DNA from: Clostridiales bacterium
Lineage (GTDB): Bacteria; Bacillota; Clostridia; Christensenellales; Borkfalkiaceae
Reading direction: 5' to 3'
Assembly (NCBI GenBank): GCA_015055525.1
Contig: SVHZ01000002.1
Location: 1-64,000, forward strand
DNA length: 64,000 bases
How positions within the stretch are numbered: the stretch's first letter is position 1; every line of letters starts with the position of its first letter. The translations under genes and the position numbers were made by a program. The notes beneath the pieces were generated by a model. It was given only the letters and a program-made list of their open reading frames with translations, made no database searches and had not been told where the DNA came from. This document shows positions 1 to 8,285 of the stretch, in pieces.

Positions 1-129
1 ATTTTTATTAAAAATAGAATTTCGACCTAAAATTGAAATTGAGACCGTTTTCAAAAAAATCATCCGCTTTTGGCTTCAACTCATCCGCTTTCAATTTTGT
101 ATCCTTTTCGTAGCCCTTTCACACGAATA

Positions 130-157
130 ACGCACACCTTAGCGGTGTGCGTTTTTT
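130..157 (+). terminator. Rho-independent terminator
   Basis: A 9-bp stem (ACGCACACC pairing with GGTGTGCGT) is followed by a run of six T. It would end a plus-strand gene lying left of the window. No gene is seen from position 1 to here. Confidence 0.7.
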
Positions 158-165
158 CGTGCTTC

Positions 166-249
166 CCCCTAACGAGATGAGAACGCAGTTCGGCGCTTGC
201 GTCAACCGAGGGGCTCCCCTTTAGGGGTTTCGGTTGTATCTCGTAGGGG
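166..249. repeat. Structured intergenic repeat, three-way-junction fold
   Basis: The outer arms CCCCTAACGAGAT (166-178) and ATCTCGTAGGGG (238-249) pair. They enclose two hairpins: ACGCA/TGCGT (183-202) and AACCGA/TCGGTT (204-235), the latter with an inner GGGG/CCCC stem. The CTCCCCTTTAGGGG core resembles GGGGAGC-type intergenic repeats that I recall from gut Clostridia. That resemblance is from memory and is not proof. Nothing coding is convincing here; a small minus-strand reading frame over it is only the complement of the palindrome. Confidence 0.5.
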
Positions 250-263
250 TCACCAAAAAATAG

Positions 264-289
264 AAGCATCAACAATAGTTGGTGCTTTT
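264..289 (+). terminator. Terminator-like hairpin
   Basis: AAGCATCAAC pairs with GTTGGTGCTT, with one G-T wobble, followed by TTTTA. It lies just after the structured repeat and before the toxin-like gene promoter. It could end a short transcript carrying the repeat, or simply be part of the repeat. Confidence 0.45.
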
Positions 290-403
290 ATATTTGTCGT
301 ACTTTTTACAAATTGCATTGGTACCACACACCTATACTTTTAGAAAAGATAAAAATGGCAAAAACGGCAAATTTTAATAAAACACTAATCATTATCAAAG
401 CTC

Positions 404-440
404 TTGACAAATAGTTTCATATAAAGTTATACTTTATATG
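404..440 (+). promoter_or_regulatory. Promoter with perfect 10-bp inverted repeat over the -10
   Basis: TTGACA (404-409), an 18-bp spacer and TATACT (428-433) form a near-consensus SigA promoter for the 475 gene. A perfect inverted repeat, CATATAAAGT (418-427) and ACTTTATATG (431-440) separated by three bases, covers the spacer end and the -10. This is the usual position for a repressor operator. No regulator gene lies next to it. Confidence 0.65.
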
Positions 441-474
441 TTGAAAAAAATAGACTATGCTTTAGAGGTGTGTC

Positions 475-2847
475 GTGTTTAAAAAATTTGTAAAAACAAC
501 GCTTTTAATTTTCTTGTCATTTGTAATGATGTGTAATGCCGTTGCGTGCGACTTTGCGGGTGAAGATAGCGGCGGTGGATCTTGGTGGGATGACGCTATG
601 TCTGACTTGGAGGATTGGTGGGGGGATGCCTCAATAGATCTTGAAGATTGGTGGGGCAACGCATCGAGCGATTTAGAAAATTGGTGGGAAGACGTTTCTG
701 CTACTGGTGGAGATATTGCGGCAGCGATAGATGATAAATTTAATCAATTAGCTGGCAGCTTAAAATTTCAAAAAGATAAGATTGTAGATGATATTGCAAC
801 TAAACTTGCAGAGGCGACGTACAATTCTTATAACGAAAACAATATTATACCTCTTTCTTCAAGAAGTTTTGAGCATATGGATATAAGTTCGCTTGATGAA
901 GATAGTCTTAATGCTTTTGAAGACGATTTGCTTTATGATGAAGAAGCCTTCGTCTATCAATTGATTATTGCGCTAATGCCAACTTCTTATGATGTATTTA
1001 TTGCAACGACGGAAAACTCTGCCGGAGAAGTTGTGTATGGTCTTGCTTATACCGATTATTCAAGGATATATAAAAATAGTGAGGGAATCAAGTATTCTTT
1101 AAGTGGGTTTATAACGCTAAACGGGGAAGCGGTATTAACAGAATCGGAACTTTCAAGTTGTAAAGAAATAATACGTAAAGATGGTGCCGAAGACGATGAA
1201 ATGAGATATGTTTACGCATATCAACCGGAAAGTTATACTACTCACTGCGTTGCATTAAATAAATATTTTATATTTGGTGTAGACTCAAACGCACAAATCA
1301 CATATACTTGTGAGCCGTATAGTGCTTATAAAATTCGTTCTGATTTAGGGGATTTATATTCTTTTGATCAAAATAAAATCATATATAATTCATCAACAAA
1401 TAGTCATTTTACAAATTCAGAATGCTATACACAAATTAAAAATGAAACGAGGTCTCTGAAAGAGATTAAGCAAGATTTTTTAAATGAGTTTAAAAATTAT
1501 GAACTTGAATTTTCATCAATTGACATAGCAAGCATATTTACAAGTGTAAAAAATACAATAACACAAATTTTTTCGGAAAAAGGTATTGCAAATGCCGTTT
1601 CATCTTTAACACTTAACGATATTTTTTCAACAAATATATTTACTCCAAACGTTCCATCAACTGCTACTGAAAAAGAAAAATGGGTAGTAGGCGTCGCTTG
1701 CGTTGTTGTTTCAATCATAACAGTAGCAATAACTATTAAAAAACCCCAAGCATCATCTACTGCAGGCGCTATTGCTGGTGCTGCAATTGAAGTTCTTTTA
1801 GAGGTGGTAATGCAAAACCAATCGGTGGAAAGTTTAGATTATCGCAAGGTTGCTTTAGCGGCAGTGGCTGGTGCGTTGTCTGCAAATCTTGGCATTGTTG
1901 GGGATTCTTTTGTGGGTGGGGTAACAGAAGGATTGTATAGTTTAATAGATGGCGAAGATGTAAAAACGGCGTTGGAAAGTTTCTCTAAGGGTTGTTTAAC
2001 AGGTATTGCTCTTGGTGTAACTTTCAAGTGTGTTGGAAAACTTTTAGGTGGCGTAGTAAATAGTATCAGACCGAAACTAAGGAGGAATGTTTCTAATTTT
2101 GTTAATGATGCGGATATTTATGTTGGTGGTAAAAAAGCGACGGTTATGGCTAATGCATCATCAGACATTGCTGAGCAAACCACTCAAAAAGCAGTTCGTA
2201 AAATTAATGTAAACAATAAACAATTTAGAGAAGTTTTCGAAGAATCGGCATTAAAACAATTACCGAGTTTGAAAAACGCCAATTTTGAATATATAACGAA
2301 AAACGGGTCACTTTCTGCAAAGAAATTAAGGTCAGGATTTTTAAATATAACACCTGAAGCATCCGATGCCATCAAGAAGGCGAGTGTTAATATGTATACT
2401 GGTGAGAAGGTAACGAAATTTACTATTAAAAATTGGCAAGTAGATTTTTCTGAACTAAATGCCCCTAGTGTAAAAATTGGCAATATGACTACAATTCGCA
2501 AAGGTGCAGATGGCAATTTTAGAAAAGCGGATATTTTGTTGGCAAAAAATTGGGGAGAAAATCCATCTTTAATTCCGCCATCAATTAGAAACTATTTTGA
2601 AAATATAAAAGGCTGGAAAACAGCAGAAGATTTCCTTGATTTGGATGCTGCGGCAATTGCAAATATGAGAACATATTTGCAACTTACTTGGCATGAAGCA
2701 AACATAAATGGCTTAATGCAACTGATACCTATGCAGCTTCATTCAGCGGTGGGACACGTTGGGGCTGTAGGAGCTTTGAAAATTATGCAATGTTTAAATA
2801 ATAGGACTGGAGTTAGGTCTTATGTGTGTAAATTTATGGTTTCATAG
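475..2847 (+). CDS. Secreted protein with C-terminal HNH/Endo VII-like toxin domain (putative)
   Basis: This 790-residue product starts at GTG 475 behind AGAGGTG. Residues 1-25 form a signal peptide ending VAC, a weak lipobox, so it may be a lipoprotein. Residues about 37-75 hold three near-repeats of an 11-residue DLEDWWGDAS-type unit. A long region without a recognised domain follows. Around residues 400-420 there is a hydrophobic segment, then Gly/Ala-rich hydrophobic stretches to about 530. The C-terminal 54 residues contain TWHEA (739-741), MQLIP, H756 and VGH (761), a pattern like the WHH/LHH group of HNH/Endo VII toxin nucleases. That assignment comes from motif shape only. The gene is followed after 11 bp by a small gene that could encode immunity. 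An alternative is a cell-envelope protein with no toxic function. Confidence 0.6.
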   Translation: MFKKFVKTTLLIFLSFVMMCNAVACDFAGEDSGGGSWWDDAMSDLEDWWGDASIDLEDWWGNASSDLENWWEDVSATGGDIAAAIDDKFNQLAGSLKFQKDKIVDDIATKLAEATYNSYNENNIIPLSSRSFEHMDISSLDEDSLNAFEDDLLYDEEAFVYQLIIALMPTSYDVFIATTENSAGEVVYGLAYTDYSRIYKNSEGIKYSLSGFITLNGEAVLTESELSSCKEIIRKDGAEDDEMRYVYAYQPESYTTHCVALNKYFIFGVDSNAQITYTCEPYSAYKIRSDLGDLYSFDQNKIIYNSSTNSHFTNSECYTQIKNETRSLKEIKQDFLNEFKNYELEFSSIDIASIFTSVKNTITQIFSEKGIANAVSSLTLNDIFSTNIFTPNVPSTATEKEKWVVGVACVVVSIITVAITIKKPQASSTAGAIAGAAIEVLLEVVMQNQSVESLDYRKVALAAVAGALSANLGIVGDSFVGGVTEGLYSLIDGEDVKTALESFSKGCLTGIALGVTFKCVGKLLGGVVNSIRPKLRRNVSNFVNDADIYVGGKKATVMANASSDIAEQTTQKAVRKINVNNKQFREVFEESALKQLPSLKNANFEYITKNGSLSAKKLRSGFLNITPEASDAIKKASVNMYTGEKVTKFTIKNWQVDFSELNAPSVKIGNMTTIRKGADGNFRKADILLAKNWGENPSLIPPSIRNYFENIKGWKTAEDFLDLDAAAIANMRTYLQLTWHEANINGLMQLIPMQLHSAVGHVGAVGALKIMQCLNNRTGVRSYVCKFMVS

Positions 2848-2858
2848 GGGAGAGAATT

Positions 2859-3311
2859 ATGAAAAAACTTATTACATCTAAAATAAAAAACGAGCAAAAA
2901 AAATACAATACTGTGGTAAACTATGTGTATAAGTGCGAACAATTATACATGAAAGAAAGTTCTAAAGCTGCTTGTTTCAACTGTGCTGTTTTCGAGAAAT
3001 ATAGAAACTTGGCGTTGGGAGATAGATATAAACAATGCTATAACTGTAGTGCTTGTGATAATGTTGTAGAAGCCTACAACAAATATCTTTACGCTCAAGC
3101 GCAAGTAGATGAAGTTATCAAAGTTTACGCAAAAGTTATATTTGAAGAATTAAGCATTATAAAACCTAAACTTATATCTCGCTTAGACAAAACTACTGTT
3201 ACATGGGAAAACGTATTTCCGTTAAACTTTCAAGAGGTACCTGACACACTTATGAAGTCGATAGTTGCGTTGATTGAAGAAGATGGTGGTAAATATAGAA
3301 TAAAACAATAA
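2859..3311 (+). CDS. Small Cys-rich cytoplasmic protein, candidate immunity protein
   Basis: 150 residues with no signal peptide, started by ATG behind GGGGAGAG. It lies 11 bp after the toxin-like gene and is clearly in the same transcription unit. Two cysteine pairs, CFNC (about 40-43) and CYNC-SAC (about 60-66), could bind a metal. The rest is helical with charged residues. I do not recognise the family. Its place, size and lack of secretion signals fit an immunity protein for the upstream toxin candidate, but this is inference from position only. Confidence 0.65.
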   Translation: MKKLITSKIKNEQKKYNTVVNYVYKCEQLYMKESSKAACFNCAVFEKYRNLALGDRYKQCYNCSACDNVVEAYNKYLYAQAQVDEVIKVYAKVIFEELSIIKPKLISRLDKTTVTWENVFPLNFQEVPDTLMKSIVALIEEDGGKYRIKQ

Positions 3312-3368
3312 AAACCTCACGAAAAGAATTGTTGAAATATGGGGCGTTAATAAAACCGCAAATTTTTC

Positions 3369-3398
3369 TTGACTTTATAGGTAAAAGTATGGTATAAT
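3369..3398 (+). promoter_or_regulatory. SigA promoter for the 3524 gene
   Basis: TTGACT (3369-3374), 18-bp spacer, TATAAT (3393-3398). It drives a leader of about 120 nt that contains a strong UUCG-loop hairpin before the coding start at 3524. Confidence 0.7.
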
Positions 3399-3435
3399 AT
3401 AAGTAACTCAAAAAACTATATATATTTTTTTAGAA

Positions 3436-3461
3436 AAAATCTCACCTTCGGGTGAGATTTT
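3436..3461 (+). terminator. UUCG-loop hairpin in 5' leader
   Basis: AAAATCTCACC pairs perfectly with GGTGAGATTTT around a TTCG tetraloop. The following bases are GGCG then TTTTT, so termination would be weak. It lies between the promoter and the start of the 3524 gene. It may be an attenuator or an mRNA-stabilising hairpin. Confidence 0.5.
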
Positions 3462-3523
3462 GGCGTTTTTAGGGGAAAGTCCACATAGTGTGGAAAATTC
3501 ACGTAAAAAAGGAGAAAGAAAAA

Positions 3524-4180
3524 ATGGAAAAGAAAGTCATAAGTGAAGAAGAATACATTAAGCTACTAAAAAAGAAATCAGATACGGAAATAGAAAACTT
3601 CAAACCATCGGACGCGTTCTTTGCTAAACTTAATAAAAACACAAAAACTATGCAATTAATGCGTAATTTTGATGATTCTAAAAAAAGGTTTTTAATTTTG
3701 AAAAACGCGCTTGCTATTAAGTATACATATACTCAAAAAGTAGAGTATTTATTAGGAGATGCAGAGCCTGAAGACAAACGTGTTTGCCATATCGACTTAA
3801 TTATAAAACGAGACAATATGTGTATCGGGAGATTTGATGAAACTGGAATAACTATGACCGAATTAAAAAAATATTCGCATTATTACTTAAAATTCATTAG
3901 AGGCAAAGATTATTATTTAAGCACGTTATACGAGCAATTAAAAGGCGTTGAAGAAAAGTTTATGAAAACGATGGACGAAGATAAAAACTTTGAGCCGTTT
4001 GTTCTTGCTTTCAACGAGTACGTTGAGTTAAGAGCGCAAAGTGAAAATAACGTTCAGTACGGCACGACAAGAGAATATTTAATAGCGGGCGCAAGAATTA
4101 GCGCTTGCAAAGCGCCCGTAAGATACGTACCTATGCCGGATAGAGAGGAGCGCCTTGCTAGAATAAGAGAGTTTTTTTAA
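3524..4180 (+). CDS. Hypothetical protein
   Basis: 218 residues from ATG 3524, chosen because GGAGAAAG lies 6 bases upstream; an in-frame upstream start at 3488 lacks a site. The protein is charged and soluble, with no signal peptide or membrane segment and no motif I recognise. It has its own promoter and is closed by the terminator at 4195-4224. It may belong to the accessory segment of the preceding toxin-like genes, but nothing ties it to them functionally. Confidence 0.6.
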   Translation: MEKKVISEEEYIKLLKKKSDTEIENFKPSDAFFAKLNKNTKTMQLMRNFDDSKKRFLILKNALAIKYTYTQKVEYLLGDAEPEDKRVCHIDLIIKRDNMCIGRFDETGITMTELKKYSHYYLKFIRGKDYYLSTLYEQLKGVEEKFMKTMDEDKNFEPFVLAFNEYVELRAQSENNVQYGTTREYLIAGARISACKAPVRYVPMPDREERLARIREFF

Positions 4181-4194
4181 TACCAAACAAATAA

Positions 4195-4224
4195 AAAAAG
4201 GCTTGGTTTTAACCAAGCCTTTTT
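4195..4224 (+). terminator. Rho-independent terminator
   Basis: AAGGCTTGGTT pairs with AACCAAGCCTT around TT and is flanked by A and T runs. It ends the 3524 transcript. Confidence 0.85.
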
Positions 4225-4333
4225 AATATTCTTTTCGTCCAAGCAAATAAAAAAATATTATTTTATTTTGACAAGGGTTGGCATATATTATGTGTTAAAG
4301 TTTTATTGTAAACTAAAATATAAGGAGATAGTT

Positions 4334-4555
4334 ATGAAAAAACAATTAGAATTGTGTCGCATAAAATTGTTTGCCGATAGTTTGAAAAAGGGTAAAAGCT
4401 GGAACGGATATGAAGTTTACGAGCCGATTTATAAAGAAGAGTATATAGGAGGACATCCAAAAATCGTTTTAGTAAAAGACGGCGAAGTAAGACTATCGAC
4501 AAGCGAAGAGTGTTTTGCTTATATGGAATTTGTTAAAAGTAAGGGAACGCCCTGA
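4334..4555 (+). CDS. Small hypothetical protein
   Basis: 73 residues from ATG 4334 behind AAGGAGAT. A longer in-frame reading from TTG 4268 has no ribosome site and would begin inside a TTGACA promoter-like hexamer. The product is basic at the N-terminus, with WNGYEVYEP and KIVLVKDGEVRLS stretches suggesting a small beta-rich fold. I do not recognise the family. It lies alone between two terminators. Confidence 0.55.
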   Translation: MKKQLELCRIKLFADSLKKGKSWNGYEVYEPIYKEEYIGGHPKIVLVKDGEVRLSTSEECFAYMEFVKSKGTP

Positions 4556-4621
4556 TTAGAAAACAAATGCAAAAATATCCTAGCGAGTTGACAATAAACA
4601 ATATACAAAAGAAAAATAATT

Positions 4622-4652
4622 AAAAAGCACTTGCGGTTGCAAGTGCTTTTTT
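4622..4652. terminator. Bidirectional terminator
   Basis: AAGCACTTGC pairs with GCAAGTGCTT around GGTT, with A and T runs on both sides, so it can serve the small plus-strand gene and the minus-strand protease. The same stem sequence AGCACTTGC recurs in the terminator at 8245-8273, just upstream of the protease operon. Confidence 0.85.
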
Positions 4653-4659
4653 TATTGGG

Positions 4660-7600
4660 TTATTTTAAGGATGCTAAAATCTTTTCGCATTCGTCGCCCG
4701 TCAATGATTTTTTCTCAATTAACGCTTGAGCTAAGGCTTCAAGCTTTTCTCTGTTATCAGATAAGAGCTTTAACGCCCTTTCATATTGTTCGCATATAAT
4801 TGCGTTTATGCGTTCAAGCATAGCGTCTGGAATACTTTCATCGTTTTCAATATAGCGGGTGCTATATAAGAAATTATCCATACCATAATAACAAACTACG
4901 CATTTAGCATTGTGAGTAGCGCTTTTTATATCTCCGCTAACGCCCGTTGATAAACCTTCTTCGCCGTAGATTAAAACTTCGGCGGCTCTACCTGCAAAAT
5001 CACAGCAAATTTCGTTGAGCAAATCTTGTTTAGTAATTTTGGATCGGTCTTCTTTTGAGTCAATTCTCGTGTAACCGAGATAATGCCCTCTAGATACGAC
5101 TGTAACGAACGACGGATGACCGCCTAATAAATAATCTATTAAATAATGCCCAACTTCGTGATATGCGGTTTCGGCAAGACCTTCGGTAGATAGCGAGTTG
5201 GTTTCTTCGCCCATCGTGTAAAGATCGTAGGAGTCGACAAAGAGCGTGTCGGTAAGTTCTTTGCCCCTTGCGTTAGAGATAGCAAAATCGATAAGAGTTC
5301 TAATAAAACTATAACTATTATATTGAGTTGTTGCAACAACGGTTTCGATTGCTTGATCGGAAAGGGAAGTAATTTGTTTTTCAGCCAAGTATTTTTTAAT
5401 GAACGCGCGCCTTTCTTCTTTATTTGGTAAAATCAAGCCGATTGCTCTATCAAAACTATTGATAGTTTTATCTGGGAACTCATCTCTATCGAAAGTGGTT
5501 GTTCCGATAAATAAAACGGGTTGTTTTTTGTTTTTGTTTAACTTTTCTATTTCTCCAAGCGTTGCCCTTGTAATATCGGGGTCGTAAAGCAAGAGACATT
5601 CAACGTTTTTAACGAGTAAAACGGCGGGAGCGCATTGTTTAGCGTTATTGAAAATTTCCTTTATCTTTTTAGCGACTTCGCAAGGAGAACAAGTATCGTC
5701 GAACACGATATCTTTAGCGTCGTAACTAATTAAAGTTGCATTAGTTTCGCCCGCCAAGGCTTTTGCAAGAAGCCCTTTGCCAAGCCCTGAGCGACCGTAA
5801 ATAAGGAAGCCTTTGGGAGGATTATCACCAAGATAAACGTCGTTACGGGTTAAGAAACTAGAATAGTATTTAAGAACTTTTTTTGCGTGTTCGTGCCCGA
5901 TAACGTCGTCAAACTTCAAGTTGGATAAGAAACTCGTTAGATATCTACTTTCAAGTTTTCTTTCGGTGTTTTCAAGGGAAAGTTTAGTAAATTGAATTGT
6001 GAGCAATTCGTTTTTCTTATCTAAAACTTGTTTGGTTTGATAAGCAAGGTATTTTCCTTCGCCGATAAGCAACGCTAAATCTTTTGCCACTTCAAGCTCT
6101 TCTTGAAGGAAGGATATAGAAGTTTCAACGTCTTCAACGTCTTCTTTATTAAAATAGCAAATCGCTCTTGCAATATCGTTTAGAAAACTTGCGTAACTCG
6201 TATGGTAAATTTCGTATTCCACGTTGGCAAGAAGATATAAGGGGACTTCTCTAAAATAAGTTCCAATATAGTTAAAAATCTTAACGCCTTGCGAATCATA
6301 GTCTTCAAGGCTAGTGGGAACGATTTCCATTTTTTCAACGCCGGTTAAAACGTCAAGCAACACAAAGTCAACGCCGTTATTTAATATTTGAACAGCATCG
6401 TCATAAGTTGAAGCGGTTATAATTTTTACGTTATCTATCTTCAACGCCTCAAAGAAAGAAGCGTCGCTCTTTTTGCAAACGATTAAAGCTGTAAAAGTTC
6501 TAGTTGCAAAAAGGTTTTTAACGTTAAGGTCGCAGTCGTCTAGCAAAAGTTCGAAGTTAAGTTTTTTAGTAGAGCAGAGCAAAGGCTCGCCGGAAGATTT
6601 ATCCACTTGTGAAAAAAGGTCTGAAAGTTCTTTGTTAAAAAGTTTATTAACGCACTTTTTAATGGTGGGAATAGTATAATCTTCCTTATTCATATAAAGA
6701 ATAGCGGTTGATAACTTATCGGCATCGCAACTGATTTCTATATTAGTTTTTTGGTTGAAATCATCAAATACTTTACAAATTTCATCGTAGGCAACCGACC
6801 TTAACATTTCTTGCGGAGCAAAGTTGAGCATAATTAACTTTCCGCTTGCAAGTTTTTCGGTTAAAGTTTCGCCAAAGTATTGAGAAATAGCGTTTATAAG
6901 CGTTTCTTCTGAAACGTTTGCAAGATTTCCCGTGAAAGAAGAATTGTAAATAGACTTTCCGATTTTCGTAGTGAAAATCATTATGACGTTTTTGAAGGAA
7001 ACCCTATCGTACTCGCCCGTTTCAATGGCGCTTATAATAAGGTCTGCAATATTGCCACTTTGAAGAAAATCATTAAACACTAAAACGCAACGCGGATTAG
7101 AGTAAACAAACCTAACGATATCGTTACAAGTAGAGGTTTTATCGTAATCAACGGCGTTTAAGATTTTATATTCCGTTCCGTTGAGTTCAAACAAAAGTTT
7201 AGCGGTTTTTTCGGCAAGAAGGCTCTTTCCGCAACCAGACGGACCCATTAAAGTAAAGGTGGTAAGGGGAGAATTAGAGTCTTTATCCTTAAAATAAGCG
7301 TTAAGCAAACCGGAAACAACTTCGTTTATAGCGTGAGATTGACCGTAAATTTCCTCTTCGAGTTTTTCTTTTAATATGCGCAATTGATTGACGTAATCTG
7401 AAAAAGAGTCGCCGTTACGTTTTCTAGCCTCGTCTTGCAAAGAAGTGCGGTCGTCGTTTTCGCTAACGTTGAAAATAGAGAAGTTAGTTCCGCAAATCTC
7501 GTCTTTGTTAAGTTCGGAAGATTCGTAAACGAAGTTTTTGATAGAATCAAAACTAGCGTTGCATTTTATATCTAAAACCAAAGTGCTTGATTCTTCTTCA

Positions 7601-7731
7601 ACCACCGTTACGTTTTCTTCGCCGAGTTCTTTTATAAGCGCGCTTGTAATCTTATTAAAAAGCAACTCTTTTCTCTCTTGCTCAAATTGTTCAAGCAATT
7701 TTTTTTCTGCAAAAAATACAATTCTAATCAT
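4660..7731 (-). CDS. Double-AAA+ M41 metalloprotease with receiver-like middle domain
   Basis: 1023 residues with four parts. Residues about 125-370 are a ClpA/ClpX-like AAA+ module with an intact Walker A (163-170, GPSGCGKS) and an altered Walker B (216-221, VLVFND). Residues about 413-530 resemble a response-regulator receiver, with D460 in VDFVLLDV at the phospho-acceptor position. Residues about 608-840 are FtsH-like AAA+ with odd Walker A (GRSGLGKG, 646-653) and a Walker B lacking the acidic pair (VLLVKNVE, 704-711). Residues about 850-1023 are an M41 peptidase with HEVGH (858-862) and a third zinc ligand at D934. The transmembrane N-terminus of FtsH is missing, so it is probably cytosolic. 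It starts 1 bp after the upstream gene stops. The peptidase should be active, while ATP hydrolysis in the second ring is doubtful. Confidence 0.85.
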   Translation of the reverse strand: MIRIVFFAEKKLLEQFEQERKELLFNKITSALIKELGEENVTVVEEESSTLVLDIKCNASFDSIKNFVYESSELNKDEICGTNFSIFNVSENDDRTSLQDEARKRNGDSFSDYVNQLRILKEKLEEEIYGQSHAINEVVSGLLNAYFKDKDSNSPLTTFTLMGPSGCGKSLLAEKTAKLLFELNGTEYKILNAVDYDKTSTCNDIVRFVYSNPRCVLVFNDFLQSGNIADLIISAIETGEYDRVSFKNVIMIFTTKIGKSIYNSSFTGNLANVSEETLINAISQYFGETLTEKLASGKLIMLNFAPQEMLRSVAYDEICKVFDDFNQKTNIEISCDADKLSTAILYMNKEDYTIPTIKKCVNKLFNKELSDLFSQVDKSSGEPLLCSTKKLNFELLLDDCDLNVKNLFATRTFTALIVCKKSDASFFEALKIDNVKIITASTYDDAVQILNNGVDFVLLDVLTGVEKMEIVPTSLEDYDSQGVKIFNYIGTYFREVPLYLLANVEYEIYHTSYASFLNDIARAICYFNKEDVEDVETSISFLQEELEVAKDLALLIGEGKYLAYQTKQVLDKKNELLTIQFTKLSLENTERKLESRYLTSFLSNLKFDDVIGHEHAKKVLKYYSSFLTRNDVYLGDNPPKGFLIYGRSGLGKGLLAKALAGETNATLISYDAKDIVFDDTCSPCEVAKKIKEIFNNAKQCAPAVLLVKNVECLLLYDPDITRATLGEIEKLNKNKKQPVLFIGTTTFDRDEFPDKTINSFDRAIGLILPNKEERRAFIKKYLAEKQITSLSDQAIETVVATTQYNSYSFIRTLIDFAISNARGKELTDTLFVDSYDLYTMGEETNSLSTEGLAETAYHEVGHYLIDYLLGGHPSFVTVVSRGHYLGYTRIDSKEDRSKITKQDLLNEICCDFAGRAAEVLIYGEEGLSTGVSGDIKSATHNAKCVVCYYGMDNFLYSTRYIENDESIPDAMLERINAIICEQYERALKLLSDNREKLEALAQALIEKKSLTGDECEKILASLK

Positions 7732-7732
7732 A

Positions 7733-8164
7733 TTACGCCTCCGTTATGGCGGTGAGCGGGAGTAAGTATTCCGCGCAAGAATCGCTAAACAACCTATCAA
7801 TCATTTCTTGAACGGTTTCGCTTGCTTGTTCAACGCTATCACAGTTAGGGCTAGCGTATTCAACGATTAACGCATGCCCGCGCCTTACTTGCTTAACGTA
7901 AGCCTTAAAGAAATATAAACCTTGGTTAAAGTAATTAACAAGCGCCAATGACTCTTTATTATAATTGATAGAATCAAACGCAAATGTAATAACGAGAGTT
8001 GCCTTTTCGTTAAACTCAACCGTCATAGCAATTTCAGTATTATATTTTCTTGAAGGGATAAAGGTTCTGAGCGCAACGGAGTTTTCGCCAGAGTCAATTT
8101 CTTCCCAAGAAAATGAGTTTGCCGTTTTCATGATAAGCCCTTGCTTAAATAAATCTAAATTCAT
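7733..8164 (-). CDS. YbjN-like small protein, partner of the protease
   Basis: 143 residues from ATG 8164 behind AGGAGA; a longer frame to 8317 would run through the promoter and terminator and is rejected. The protein is soluble, with alternating beta strands and a C-terminal helix. Its pattern suggests the YbjN / secretion-chaperone-like fold, a tentative reading. It is the first gene of a two-gene operon with the AAA/M41 protease, one base apart, which suggests an adaptor or substrate-binding role. Confidence 0.7.
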   Translation of the reverse strand: MNLDLFKQGLIMKTANSFSWEEIDSGENSVALRTFIPSRKYNTEIAMTVEFNEKATLVITFAFDSINYNKESLALVNYFNQGLYFFKAYVKQVRRGHALIVEYASPNCDSVEQASETVQEMIDRLFSDSCAEYLLPLTAITEA

Positions 8165-8194
8165 AATTTTTCTCCTAAAAGTAAAGGTGGGATA

Positions 8195-8223
8195 AGTATA
8201 GCACTCGTGTCGAATTTTGTCAA
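8195..8223 (-). promoter_or_regulatory. SigA promoter of the protease operon
   Basis: Read on the minus strand: TTGACA (8223-8218), 17-bp spacer, TATACT (8200-8195). It lies between the terminator of the upstream unit and the start of the YbjN-like gene. Confidence 0.85.
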
Positions 8224-8244
8224 TATAGGGCGGAATAATTGCAA

Positions 8245-8273
8245 CAAAAAAAGCACTTGCGATAGCAAGTGCT
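8245..8273 (-). terminator. Terminator of the SipW/TasA-like unit
   Basis: AGCACTTGC pairs with GCAAGTGCT around a 4-base loop, followed on the minus strand by a T run. It separates the secreted-protein unit from the protease operon promoter. Confidence 0.85.
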
Positions 8274-8285
8274 AATTTATTAAAA

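Noticed and set aside
81-275. Minus-strand 64-codon frame at the window start
   Set aside because: It runs across a terminator and the structured repeat, and its sequence is only the complement of palindromes.
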